Positions 1-13,100 of a stretch of DNA of 64,000 nt are shown here, in pieces. The position numbers and the translations under genes were made by a program. Source of the stretch: Poronia punctata (lineage: Eukaryota; Ascomycota; Sordariomycetes; Xylariales; Xylariaceae); contig MU401484.1 in assembly GCA_022579005.1 (NCBI GenBank), positions 62,001-126,000 on the forward strand, written 5' to 3'. The notes under the pieces are model-generated. The model was not told the origin of the DNA and searched no databases. It was given only the letters and a program-made list of their open reading frames with translations. Position 1 is the first letter of the stretch. Each line of letters starts with the position of its first letter.

Positions 1-1557
1 AAACCAGAAGGTTTATTTGTTAGTGTACCATGGAAAGGAAATGAAAGGTCGACATGCACAATGCCGCGGTAAATAGGGAACAAGGGACGGAAAAAAGCAA
101 CGACAAAGTCAATACAATAATTACCTAGGTTAGATATACCTACCTACGAAGGAAAAAAAAAAAAAAAAAGGGGGAGCCACCGCTGTTCTGGCAATGTGTT
201 GTTGTTGTTGTTGCACCTGCGCAAACCTGGTAATCAAATTTTCAAAAATCATTCCTCTAACGAGTTTGAAGTTTCCCATTGGTTAAAGGTGTTGATCAGG
301 GAGAAATAATTTTTGTGAAAGATTTTCTTTGCTTTCTGTCATCCTTATTCGCAGACGCAAAAAAAATAAAATAAAAAAAAGGACATGGCAGATTTTTGAA
401 AACAAATAAGAAAATAAACCCCACACGAAAAAAATGAGAAAGATTGGCGGTAAACTTTCTAGAGCTGAGACAAGAGAAAAGAGGTTCAAATGATGTTTTT
501 CTAATTCGCTTGCTTAAACCCCTATCATTATGTTATCCCCATGAAGTAATTTTTATTTTTCTTTGGAGGGGAATGTACTACGCACTCAGTCGTTCGTGTG
601 TGTGTGTGTGTGTGTGTGTGTATGTAAGCTGGCACTGGCTGGCCTAGGTATATCATACCACACGCCCTAATGCACCGATGATCATAGAACAAGCGACCTG
701 CATACCATCAAGAAAGAGCAGGGTTGAATAGACCAGGAGAAAGAAAAGAAAAAGATGGACATTCGAAACGGTCCTAACCCTACCTATCATAAAGCCGCCT
801 GGGGACATCCACCGACAACAATCCCGGTTGTTACTCGGATGGATGGACATTGGTCCCCCGAGAAATATTCAAGTAATTTGCGGTGTTGGTCGGTCGGCCA
901 TGTACGTACGAGTATTCCGTCACGATCTGATACTAGGTCCTACCTATATTTGTGCTCGCTGACACCGGAAAAAGGGTATGAAACAAGATCACCCTACGCT
1001 TCGAGGCGTATTAACCAAACGTGGAATTTATTTCCTGATCTGACTGAACTCGGTCCCTGGTGCGATCGATGAATGAGCATGCACACTTGTATGGTCCGGA
1101 GGTGCCGAATGCCGGAACGGCAGGAGTTGGAACAAAGTGTTGTTTCCGGGGATCCAGAATTTCCTGAGATTTGTTCTAGGTAGGTTACGTCCTGTTAGGC
1201 TTAGTAAGTTCATTAGTCATCACGCAGGTGGGTTATCCGGGACACGGTGAAGCAGCGTAGCTTCCTTTCGTTCCTTATGATGGTTCGCCGCCATCTACTA
1301 CTCGTACGTGTACATGCTATCTAAGGTACACTATTCATCACACTTCTCTATCTCAAGACAAGCGTGCTGGATATATCGGTGAATCTCATGTGGGTGCATG
1401 CAACTAGGGACTAGGTGGATTATGTAAGTAGGATATATCTAACCTAGACTTTATCTATCTACTTAGATATGTAACACCTATCTCAGATAGGTACATAGAC
1501 TAAAGTAATTAATACCTGACTAAGGTACACTAGGCTAGGTTAACTTTACGCTGTAGG
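1..1557. other. Left intergenic region, no supported gene
   Basis: This moderate-GC stretch holds only short chance reading frames with no recognisable domain or splice structure. It contains simple repeats (an A17 run at 153-169 followed by five G, a GTT run near 198-213, and a GT run at 596-621) and several copies of the CTAGGTA / TAGGTAGG type motif. A distal exon or UTR of a gene lying to the left cannot be excluded. Confidence 0.6.
596..621. repeat. (GT)13 microsatellite
   Basis: About thirteen uninterrupted GT units are followed by TATGTAAG. It lies in non-coding DNA and is a probable polymorphic locus; no function is inferred. Confidence 0.9.
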
Positions 1558-1825
1558 TGTGCGTATAGCTCCGGCTTACTAGATCCGTAATAGTAATAGT
1601 AACTAAGGTAGATCTATAAATATAAAGCTACGTATTAACTATTGTACCTTTTTAGCTTAAAAGCAAAAAAGTAAGGCTACGTACTTATACTACTAATTTA
1701 GGTAGCTTAGTACTTTTATTATATTTTTTTATACTAATATTAAAAGGTTTTTTTTAATATAGTAAACAAAGGTTTTTTTAATTATTTATTTACTTTTTTA
1801 ATAAGTAAGTAAATTAAAACCTATA
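1558..1825 (-). repeat. Left LTR of the first retroelement (likely 3' LTR)
   Basis: It aligns over its whole length with 6907-7175. The outer (left) part keeps G and C, for example GCTCCGG near 1568, while the inner part is converted to A and T. The left terminus is TG; the right end reads CCTATA where the partner reads CCTACA. Confidence 0.85.
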
Positions 1826-4800
1826 CTACTTTTTTTTTTAAATAATATTTTTTTTTATAAAACTATTTTTTTGCTTATAATATTTTTAAAGCTATTGTTT
1901 TTAGTATTTTTATATTAACGTTTTATTTTTTAACATATTTTATAGCTATTAGCAGTTTTGTTTTAAAAGCTGTTTATTACTATACTATAAGCTTTATATA
2001 AAGTGCTTATTTATTAAATAAGCTAAAAATAAGTACGTACTATTATATTTATTTTTTATAATAATACTTTTAAAGCTTTAAATAATATAAATATTGCTAA
2101 AGTAATTGCTAATAATAGCTTAAAAGCTATTATAATAAAGCTTTTATTTATAGTTTTTTTAGTATATTTATAATATTTAATTTTTTATTATATAAGTTTA
2201 AATTAAACTTTTTTTTTATATAAATAAGCTTAAATTATATTTTTAAAGCTTTTATATTATTATAGTTAGCTTTAGCTTAAAATGCTTTATAAAGTATTAT
2301 TAACTTTTATTAATATATAATTTTTTTTTAATTAGTTTATAAATATAATTAGTAACTTTATAAGCAAAGTAGCTTTATAATAGTTAATTTTTAAATAATA
2401 AAAAAAAACTATTATAACTATTTAGTTTTAAAATTTAATTATAAATTTAAATTATAATTTAAAGTAAAATAGCTAAATTTAAGTTTTTATAAGCAAGCTA
2501 TTTTTTAATTATTATATGCTTTAAGTTTTTATTAACTTTTTTAACTTTTTTATTTTTTTATAATTATAATAATATTATATAAATTAGCTTAAATTTATTA
2601 GCTTTATATTATTAAATAGCTTTTTTACTTATAAACATATTATTATTATTACTAATTTATTTATAAAAGTATTTAAAAATATAACTAATTTAATTAATTA
2701 TAAAAAATATATTTTTAAAGTTTACTTTTTTAATAAATTTAGCTTTAACTTATAAAGTTATATATTTTATAGCTACTAATATAAGCTTTTATAGTATTAA
2801 TATATAGTTTATAGCTTAATAAGTTAGTAGTAATAATAATATTATAAGCTAAAAGTTTAAAAGCACTTTATTAAGCTTTTTTATAAGTTAATATTGCTAG
2901 TATTTAACTATTATTTATTAGCTTATAAAAGTAATTTTTAAGTACTAATATTGCTTTAAAACTTTTTATTAAAAAATGCTAACGTTATAATAACTTAATT
3001 TTTTATATATAGCCTTTATTATTTTTAAAAAGCTTATAACTTTTAATATTTATAATAATATTATTGCTTAGTAAGTTATTTTAGCTATATATAATAGCAC
3101 TTTATAACTTTGTTTATAATAAGCTATTTTAAATAAAATTAGCTTATTATTTATTTTATATATTAAAAACTAATTTTTAATTATATTTAAGTTTATATTA
3201 TTAAGTAATTTAATATTAAATTACAAGTATTTATAAATAGCTTAAAAGTTTAGTTAATTTAATTATTAAACCTTTATAATAATTTTTATAGTTTTTAATT
3301 ATTTATTATATATTATATATATTATTTTAGTAGGTTTTAAAAGCTAATTAGCTAGTACGTTTAATTTACTTATTTAATATACTATTTATATATTATAATA
3401 CTTAATTATATTTATAAAATATATTATTTATGCTAGTTAATTTACTTTAATATATAATATTAATAATAATTTATAGTTTATATAAATTATTACTTTGTTT
3501 TTTTTAACTTAGTAGTGCTAATATTATAAGCTTAGCATTATTGCTAATAACTTATATTTTTATATAAAGTAATGTTATTATATAAGCGTAAGCTTTTTTA
3601 AAAAATAAGCTATTAAAAATAGTGTTAATTTTTTGCTATATAAATATAGTTATATAATATATACGCTTATATAATTTTAGTTAAAGTTTATATTTATTAT
3701 TAAAAGTAGCTTTTAATTAAAAAGTTTAATAACTAATATAATTATAATAGCTTTTTAAATAGCTTTTTAAGCTTTAATAGCTTTAAGTATTAATATTATT
3801 TTTTTATTTTTATATTTGCTAGTAAGTACTATTAGTAGTGCTAAAAGTAATAAGTAACTTTTAATAAAGTGCTTAAAATAGCTTACTATATTATAAAACG
3901 TTTAAATTTTTATAGTTATAAATAGTTAAAGCTTTTTTAAAACTGCTTTTATTTTAGCTAAGTTTGCTTTTATACTTTTTTTAAAAATGTAAAAGCTTAA
4001 AAAATGCTTTTATTTATATATATTAAGCTTTTTTTAGCATTTAATATTATACTATATTTTATTAATTTTATAGAAAGTAAGCAATATTGTTTATATAATT
4101 ATTTTACTATATTAGCTTAAATATAAATATTATTTAGCAAGCTTGCTAGCTATTTTTTAAATAGTTTTATAATTTTATTTACTAGTGCTTAAAAAGTTGC
4201 TAATATATTATAAAGTTTAAATAGCATTATAAACTACTTAAATATACTAAAAAGCATAATAAACGCAATTTTTTTAATATTTTATTTTACTACTTTAATT
4301 TATTAAAATTTATTTTTTAAGTTAAAAAAATATATTATTTATAGCTTTTTACGCATTAAATTTAGTTTATAGTATTAAGTAATAAATAAGCTTTTTTTTA
4401 TTTTTTTATTTAGTTTTTTATAATTATAATATATTTGCTAAATTATATTTTTGCTAATAGTTTTTTTATATATATTAAACTTTTTTAGTAGATTTTTTAA
4501 TATTAATAACGCTAGCGCCTTTTAAAAACTTATGTTTTTATAAATATAAATACTTTTATAAACTTTTAAAAACTTTTTTATTATATTTTTTTATACTAAG
4601 CTATATTAATATAATAATAATTATATTAGCTTTTTATTACTAATATTTATATAGTACTTAGTTTATATTATAATATTTATTTAATGCTTTTTTAAATTAA
4701 ATAAGCTTAAGTAAGTTTTTATATAATATTTTAAATATATTTTAACTTAATTTTTTTATAGCGTTTTTTTATACTATATAATAAGCTTAATACTTTTAAT

Positions 4801-6906
4801 ATATGCTTATTTATAAGTTATATATATATTAATAAGCTAAATAAGTATAATAAAAGGTTTTTTAGCAAATTTTATTAAAGTTATTACTTTTTTATTACTT
4901 TTAGTAGTAAAAACAGCCTTTTATTTATAAAATATTTATTTTTTAATAATTATATTTTTTAAAAACATTTTATTTAGTACTACTTTATAAGTTAAGCTTT
5001 AATATATTAAAAGCTTTTTTTTAATTTTAAATATGCTTTATACTTTATAATTTTATATTATTTATAGCTTTTTACTTTTAATACTATATATAATATTTTA
5101 GTATTAAAACTAATAAGGCTTAAAGTGCTTAGTTAGTAATTTTATTATATAGTAAGTAATATAGCTATAGTTTTAAAAAACTATAAATTTATGCTTATTT
5201 ATAAGCTTTATTTTAAATAAATTATAATAATTTATATAGCTATTATAAATTATTTTTTAGCTATTATTTATTTTTATATAGTAAATAGTAAAGTTTTAAA
5301 CTTTATTGCTTATAAATATATTAAATAGTTTTTTTAGTTTTTAATTAATTTTATTATTTTTTAGCTTATTATTAAAATAGCTTTTTATTTTATTTTATTT
5401 ATTATTATTATTATTACTATATATAATTTTTTTAAAAGTATAAGCGCTTTTTTATTTATTATAAATATTATAAAGCTTTTATTAAAGTTAAAAGTTTTTA
5501 TATTTTAGCAATTTATACTTATTTTATAGTTTTTTATAAGTTTTATTAAAAAATAGCGTTTTTTTAATATTATTAACCTTTTTTTTAGCTTAAACTTTAT
5601 TAGCTACTTAGCTTTTTTAAGTAGTTTTTTACTTAATAGCTTTATTTTTTATAATTAAAATATTTATTTTTTATAGCTTTTATTATATACTAAAGTTTTA
5701 TAATTTTGCTAAGGTTTTTTTAATTTTTAGTAAAAATTAAAATAGTAATATTATTTTTTAGTTATAATAAAACTTTGTTTTAAAATTTTATTATAATAGC
5801 TTTATTACTATAAAAAATTTTTTTAATTGCTTACTTTGCTATTAACTTAGCATTTTTTATAATATGCTTTATTATTTAACTATTATTAAAGTTTAAAACT
5901 TTATTTTTAATATATAATTATATTATAAGTATATAAGCTTTTAATTTATTAATTACTATATTATATATTTACTATATTTAGCAGCTTTTTATAAAAAGTT
6001 AATAATAAGCTTTTTATATTTAATATATAAAAGCTATTATAGCTTTATTTTATTTAAATTTAAAGCTTGCAAACTTTATAAAAAAGCTAATAAAAATATT
6101 ATAATTATAAAGTATTTAAAATATTACTTTTAAAAAGTTTATTTATATATATTTTATAATATAGTATATAAATTTTTTTATTAAAAAAAAGTTTTTTTTT
6201 AATATTATAACAACTTTTATAGCTTATAGTTTATAAAATATAAGTGCTTAAATAAGCTTTTTTAAATTTTTTATAACTTATTTAAAACTATATTATTTAC
6301 TTTTTTTAACTTTAAATAATTAAGCAAAATTACTTTATTATTTTTATTAAAAGTTTTTTTTAGTACTAATACGTTATATTTAAAGTATATATTTAAAAAA
6401 GCATATTAAATACTTTTTTTTTATTTTATTTTATAGCTTTTTAAAGCTTTATATTTATAAAAGTTAATAGTTTAATTAAAAAGTTTTTTAGTATTTATTA
6501 TATTTACTAAAGTTTATATATATATAGCTTAGTTTTTAATTATTATTAGCTTTTTTAAAAAGTTATATTTTAAGTTTTTAAAGTTAAAAGTAATAAAGCT
6601 TTATAGCTTTAAAATTTAAGCTTAAAAGCTTATAATAGTTATTATTAAAGCTAGCTAAATATTAATAAACTAAGTTGCTTTTTTTATTTATTTTATTTTA
6701 ATACTTAAAATATTAAGCTACTAATTTATTTATTTTTAAAGTATAGCTATGCTTTTTATACTTTATAAAATATTTTTAAATAGCTTTTAGCTATTTAATA
6801 GTAGCAGCGTACTATTTAATTTATTATTTTTATTAGCTATTATAATTAGTTAATAAAGTTATTTTTAATATAAAAATAAAATTATTAAATTATAAAAATA
6901 GCTATT

Positions 6907-7175
6907 TATATATATAACTTTAGCTTACTAAATTTATAATAATAATAATAACTAAAGTAAATTTATAAGTATAAAGCTATATATTAACTATTATACCTTT
7001 TTAGCTTAAAAGCAAAAAAATAAGGCTATGTACTTATACTACTAATCTAGGTAGCCTAGTACCTTTATTATATTTTTTTATACTAGTACTAAAGGGTTCT
7101 TTTTAATACAGTAAACAAAGGTCCTTTTTAATTATCCGTTTGCTCCTTTAATAGGTAGGTAAATTGGAACCTACA
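6907..7175 (-). repeat. Right LTR of the first retroelement (likely 5' LTR)
   Basis: This is the partner of 1558-1825. Its inner (left) end is fully converted (TATATATATAAC opposite TGTGCGTATAGC), while its outer end keeps GC-rich words such as ATCCGTTTGCTCC and ends in CA, followed by the TAGG duplication. Confidence 0.85.
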
Positions 7176-10100
7176 TAGGTACGTCCATCATGTCTATGTA
7201 CCTTAAAACATAATGCCTGTCCGTCCAAACCCTGGCTTTATGTTACAACAACTATCTTGTAGTCAAAGCCTTGGTCGGATTCCGGTTTCTTTCCTGCAGA
7301 CGATCTGATGCCTTGACCTCCCTCAGAATCCCTACCACGGCATATTTGTATTTAAATCGCACAGGCCATCCCGCGTCAATCTTATTGAACAAGGTGAAAA
7401 TAATATGCATATGACCAAGGGACTAATGATAATGATAATGATAATGACACTTCTCCACTCTGCTGCATATATGTGAGGGCCTTTCGAGCGCAAATGTCGT
7501 GATTTTAGCATCATTGTTTACCTATTTGAGAGCAATTTGAGGGTTTATCTAGCAAGGGCGTGCTTAATTTATTTCCGCGAAATGAGCTTCTCCAAGTTAG
7601 CTACCTTATGTAACACGTAGTCACTAGTCTACTGCCCTTGACGTCGATACCATCCATGACACTATGTAATGTACGCAGCTGACGATATGTATCTTCTCTT
7701 TGCTCTTTATGACATGTGTTGTCTTGAGGCTTGACGTCTCTCGGTATGAACCCAGGTACGAGTAACCATACGATGACTAGCCAAGAGGGGAGAGGCCTTT
7801 TAGTGGCATGTTACGTAGAGTAGGTAGCCTGTCAGCCTGTCTACGAAAGGTCAATACAAGATGGGAGAGACGAGATGAGGTGAGATGAGAAATGGGATAA
7901 CGGGGCAGAAAAGGGAATGGTTAGTGTCGTTTGGTGCATGATCGCCGCTAAGCGATGCAACCAGCGACAGGGGCCCTTCTGTAGATCCAGACAAGTGGTC
8001 GACCCCTCTCCTAGTCCGACCTAGTGGTGATGTTCCGCTGGGAGTCTCAAAAAAGACGTAGACGGCATCTACTATTTGGTCGTCCCGCATTGGGCCTTCG
8101 AGGTGGTTTCATTTGGGTACAGACGCAGAGTGTCTCCTGATGGATATGCTTGCAGTTTTCCGCATGCTTTCAGAAAGGACCCATACGTGGTTATCACAAA
8201 GATCAAGTGACGGCTTTTCTGCCTAACATATGGGGACGAGTAAGGCATTAACTCGAGAGCGCCGGCCGGATGTGGTCTTTGCGTGCGTCTGTCGTGGCAG
8301 GGTTCGTTGAACTTCTCGACGAGTTTGATCCGGGGAAACATTGGGCCAAGTTGGGCTATCCCTAGCGATATTTGCGACATATCGTCAGTGCTGGTGTTCT
8401 AAACCTGCCGCGTAGGTATTAGACAGCTAGAGGTATGACATGATGATAAATTCAGGAACCTGGCGAAACTTTGCTTGATAGTCATGGGAACAGGCTTCTG
8501 AGGCCACCTAGGCACCGGGCTGGACAATACGGTATTAGTACCTAGTTGGGGGTTCCTTCGTCCATGTACTCATTAGACATGATTTGGGGTCCATAGATTA
8601 CTGAATAGACTAGCAAGCTGCATGTGTAGCAACTTTCTGCACGACACTGGACGCAGACCGGGAAACCCGGTGGGCCATGGTCGCTTGCATTCCATGCAAG
8701 GCCAACGAGGAGTCCTCTTCTATGGGTTGGGTATGCTTGACTTTTTATGAGCCTAGGGCGGCCGCAACTCAGGCTTCGACACGACTTTCTTCTTGGAGAA
8801 CGATGTTTCCGAGGTCATTGGCGTGCACTAATGTCGCGGGGCGAGCCAAGGCGCGAAGCAGTGGTGTGTAAACAAGACGTACACTTGAACGTCATCCCTT
8901 GTGTATACCTCCAGGAATAAGGTTATAAGCGGGATGGAGATGTACTTGGTATGTACGTTCACGGCAAGGAGCCGTTTGATGTTTCGATCGATTGTTGGGG
9001 AAACCGTAGTTTGGAAGAAACTGGGTAGGACTTCAGTAGAACTGGTCATGAACCATGTTTGCAAAACTTACAAACCCGCATAAAGAGCAGAACATGGGTT
9101 GTCTTGTGAGGGTCGACCCAGTTATATCACCTCGCTATCCATCTATTGAAAATGAAAACGACTGGGTGCCTGACCCCTCATCGCCGTGTGCGATACGTTA
9201 CTTGGGAGATGTGATAAAGAATAGATGGTAAATTCAGTTGTGCTTGACGATGCATCCCGACGTTACTAAACGGTCAAATCAAGATGTGTCAGATTGATAC
9301 GACACTACCACCAGAGATTCCAGACCGCAGATGACTGATCAATCCTATGGGCACTCGTCCTCGGACATCCACAGGACGCAATTCTGCTCCGTACCGTTAG
9401 GATAATGGTGGAAATCGGCGTGACGCCTGCTTTACTGGGCATATCACTGTTTGGTCTGGGACATGACTGATGCCTGTTCGACCAATCTGTATTCTGACGG
9501 GGGGTATCAAGTCATTTACAGTTTGCAGTCGAATGAAAGATGACATCTTCGATGTGTGCCATCGCGGCGAGGCCAGTGTGGCTATTCAAGTTTGCTTCAA
9601 AATGACAATGGCAAATTCGGAGGCGCGCGTCGCCCCAAACGAAGATGCCGGACCGGGCGCCGGATTGCAGTCCTAGGATGCGTTCTCCCGACTCTCTCCT
9701 AACGTGGTGATGACCGTTACTTGTCATGTGACTCATTTGAGAGGCACCAATCGACCCAATCGAGTGTTGGTATCTAGTAGCATGTCATCGTGTAACAATG
9801 AATATTGAGAGATTGGAGGGGGTCCTCCCCCAACCACATGCGAGAAAAAGGTTGGCGTGCAATTGCGCGCAGCAAGGTATGCATTCGTGTCTCGGTTGAA
9901 CCCACCTTGATGGCCATTGCACGCTGATTTTGATTCATTGATAGGATGTCGCTTATCGTGAGAAGAGAGCATCGAGAGTTGGGGACGCATGCTGACTATC
10001 GAGCGCTCCAGTCTATTGGACAACCTGGACTATGCAGACCATGCAGGCTGCCACCCATCAAGGAATTCTCCATGCAGGCTTTCTCGGGCCACTTGGCCGG

Positions 10101-13100
10101 CGAAGGTGGTTTTAAATAAACATACGACGGTGTCTAAGCGGGTGGGAGGAAAGACACGGAGGCATCAACCACAGCGCAAAATGAACTGTCGCTTCGACAT
10201 CAGCAGCGATAATTCGTCATGGCGGTGTGCAATGGGGTGGGGATATTGCTGAAAGCGACCAAATATAACACGTGGGCGGAACGACGTGTAGGTGGACGGC
10301 CGATGGCGGGCGGGCAAAATGTCTGGCTGCAGCATCGCATTGGGAATTGCGGTGGTAGTAAGGTGGTGTCAATGCGGCATTGCCTCCGTTGTGGCGGTCA
10401 ATCAGAAAACTTCTCATCGAAGTTGTGCGTAAAGCCGGGAGAAAAGGTAGAAAGATGATGCCGATGACTTGACAAGAGGGAGGCGATTTATTAGATATAC
10501 GTAAGGTAAGTATTGTATTGGCAAATCTTGGTAATTGGCAGTCGAGCCCGGTTGCCCGGGCGTGCCTACCTTCTGTTATGGATGCGGCGTCAGATGTGAG
10601 TAATAGGCATCCTACCTACCTACATATGTGCATATTAATCCACCCTGTACTACCTGAGGTCCTGAGCTATCATTCTAGACCGGGTCGAGAGACGAGTAGT
10701 CTCCTGTTTGGCGAATGTCTGGCGACTGTTTGGGTCTGGACCGAAGTGGCTGGCCGTGCCTGGATAGGCCTGACACGTCTGGATGGACAGAATCACCACC
10801 CTAGGTTAGGCCCTAGGGACGGCCTTGGCCACAGGCACTCATGTTAGGCAGGTATGGTAGGGCTTGTAACACTTACCTACTGCGTAATGGTTCGGTTTGT
10901 TCAAAGGTCTAATACCTGACCTAGCTCCTGTGCCTCGTGCTCGCCGAAGCATTGGAGTCGCGCTTGTCTAGTGTATCCCAGAGATTCGGGTCGTTAGGAG
11001 ATCTGTCTTGCCTGCACCCTACCAGCCTACATACAGTAGGCAACACTATAGTAGTAAAGTGAGTACGACCAAGTCATTGACTAGACTACTTCAGTCTGCA
11101 CAAACACACCTAACCTAACCTACACTACCTACTGTAGACAAGGACTCTACACTTTTTTAATAACCAGTCTACTTACGTGTAGGTTTAGGTTGCCCTATCG
11201 TGCCACCGGCGCCATCACAGGGCCCTGACAGATGGCATTTACCGACACCCATTAGCGGAAAATCATTCCGGGGTACCTAGCTTATGAGGTCGTGTTAATA
11301 AGCCTGCCTGACTACTCGTACCTACTTTGGATCGGGCAACCCCAGACTAACGACTACCTACCACTCCAAACTCACATTGAGATGCCGGAGATGGCATCAG
11401 ACCGCGGAAAGAATTTTGGGAAGGAAGACGAATTGCATACTCGACCAGAAACTGCTCGCCAGTGATTGCTCTGTAGCCATCGCGCCAGCATTAACAGGGT
11501 GCCAAGGTCTCATTACCCTGCTTACCTACCATATTTGCCATGAATACCGGTCTACCTGATGTGGTGTGTGTCAAGGCATTCTGGGTCATACTACTCGTTA
11601 GGTACGGGTAGACTCCATAGTCGCAGGTACCTACCTGTTGACCGACCAGGTTTTCTTTCCAGATCACGAGAGGGCTGATCCTGGGTCGACCAATTGATCG
11701 CTCATCTCCGAACCCTGCCAGTATCTGCAACGTAAATGAGCTCTTGCATTTTGTCCTTATCGCATTACAGATAGGAATTCCATGGCACCACTCCATCTTG
11801 TTTCCTTTCGTGCGATTATCCTGTTGGAAAGGAGGATATCAGTCGAATGGTTGATTTCCCATATCACCAACACGACTACGCTTGTCGATAATACCTGCAT
11901 GACATAGGCAAATATTTAGGCGTGTCTTGCATGTACGTAGTAGGTACCCAGATATACATATACACGTACAACCCGGACTGATTCCGGGTTGCCCCTTTCC
12001 TGACCCTTCTCGGGTATCCATACTTGTGCTCTACGAGTACGCCGATACTGTCTTCTTCCGCCGGGGGAAAAGGGGGGAAAGCTTATTTGCAATGAGCAAA
12101 ATTAAAGCCCGGGGACCCGGTGAGGAGCCCGGTTTCAATATTTGTGAAATGTGGTGGAGTCTGCAACGGTGTATCAATATGAGACTAATCCACATTAGGT
12201 ATTACATTGACCTCTCGTGGGGCACGATGGTTGGGGGTCGTGGTATGTATTCGCAATATACTGAAAATATTGTAACCCATTGGGAGCATTGATATGCATG
12301 GCACGAAATGCGGAGGCGATTTGCAGAGGACTTTTTCGCATCCTAGGCAATGTATGAGGAGGTACTGAAAAGGACTGCAGAGTTCCATTGTCAGTGTTAA
12401 GTGGTCAGTTTCTGCGAACATAGGTGTACCGAGAATATGATACCTCCTAGTATTATCTCCGGCGGGATACCGGATTGGATTTCTTCGTGCAGGCATGCTT
12501 TCGGGTCCTCCCCCCCCTCTTCCCGGGACGAGCCACAATTGGTACCGAAGGGTTTATGTGCAGTTTATGTAGGTAATATGTAAGTACTTTTGGATGGTCA
12601 CAAGCAGTGGTGGCTGAGTTCCTCTCACTGAGCATCTTGTACACATATGGTAAAAATTCCTGTTTTGGTGCATTGGGGTTATCTGCTGGTAGCATTGTGA
12701 TCCCATTTGGTCAAAGTTGCAATATCCTATCTCTGGTGCTCTGTCTCTCCTTTTCTTTTTGGCACATTTCTAGTCTCACGTCGACCCTAATTTTATAGGG
12801 GTAGGTATTGTGTGTTAACATGTAATTGGTTCTAAAAGACTTGAAACTTGTGTACTGATGCAAAAAACAATGCATGAATTCTTGAGATAGTAAAGATGTG
12901 TACGCTGGTGTTTCAGCCTGGCACACCTGATAATTCGGCATACTCGAGGAATAGGTACTCGTCTCCTGCACAATTGATAAGAGGTGTGAGAACACAATGT
13001 GAAAATACAATACTCATGTAACAGTTACCTGACTAATGTAATGATGAGTGGGTATCCAAGATGCCAGGGACAGGGATACCCCAAAATGAGAGTACAGTAC

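Larger units (their letters stand above)
1558..7175 (-). mobile_element. Complete LTR retrotransposon, heavily RIP-type mutated
   Basis: Two direct repeats (268 and 269 bp) bound about 5.1 kb of extremely AT-rich DNA. Nearly every difference between the repeats is C/T or G/A. The less mutated ends give canonical termini: the left LTR begins TGTGCG and the right LTR ends CCTACA. The flanking tetranucleotide TAGG (1554-1557 and 7176-7179) is the likely target duplication. The + strand of the interior is T-rich, and a T run beginning at 1830 would read as a polypurine tract on the minus strand next to the left LTR. Coding sense is therefore probably minus, with the right LTR as the 5' LTR. Saturating mutation leaves no readable gag or pol, so I could not decide between Copia and Gypsy. 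It is certainly non-functional. Confidence 0.85.
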
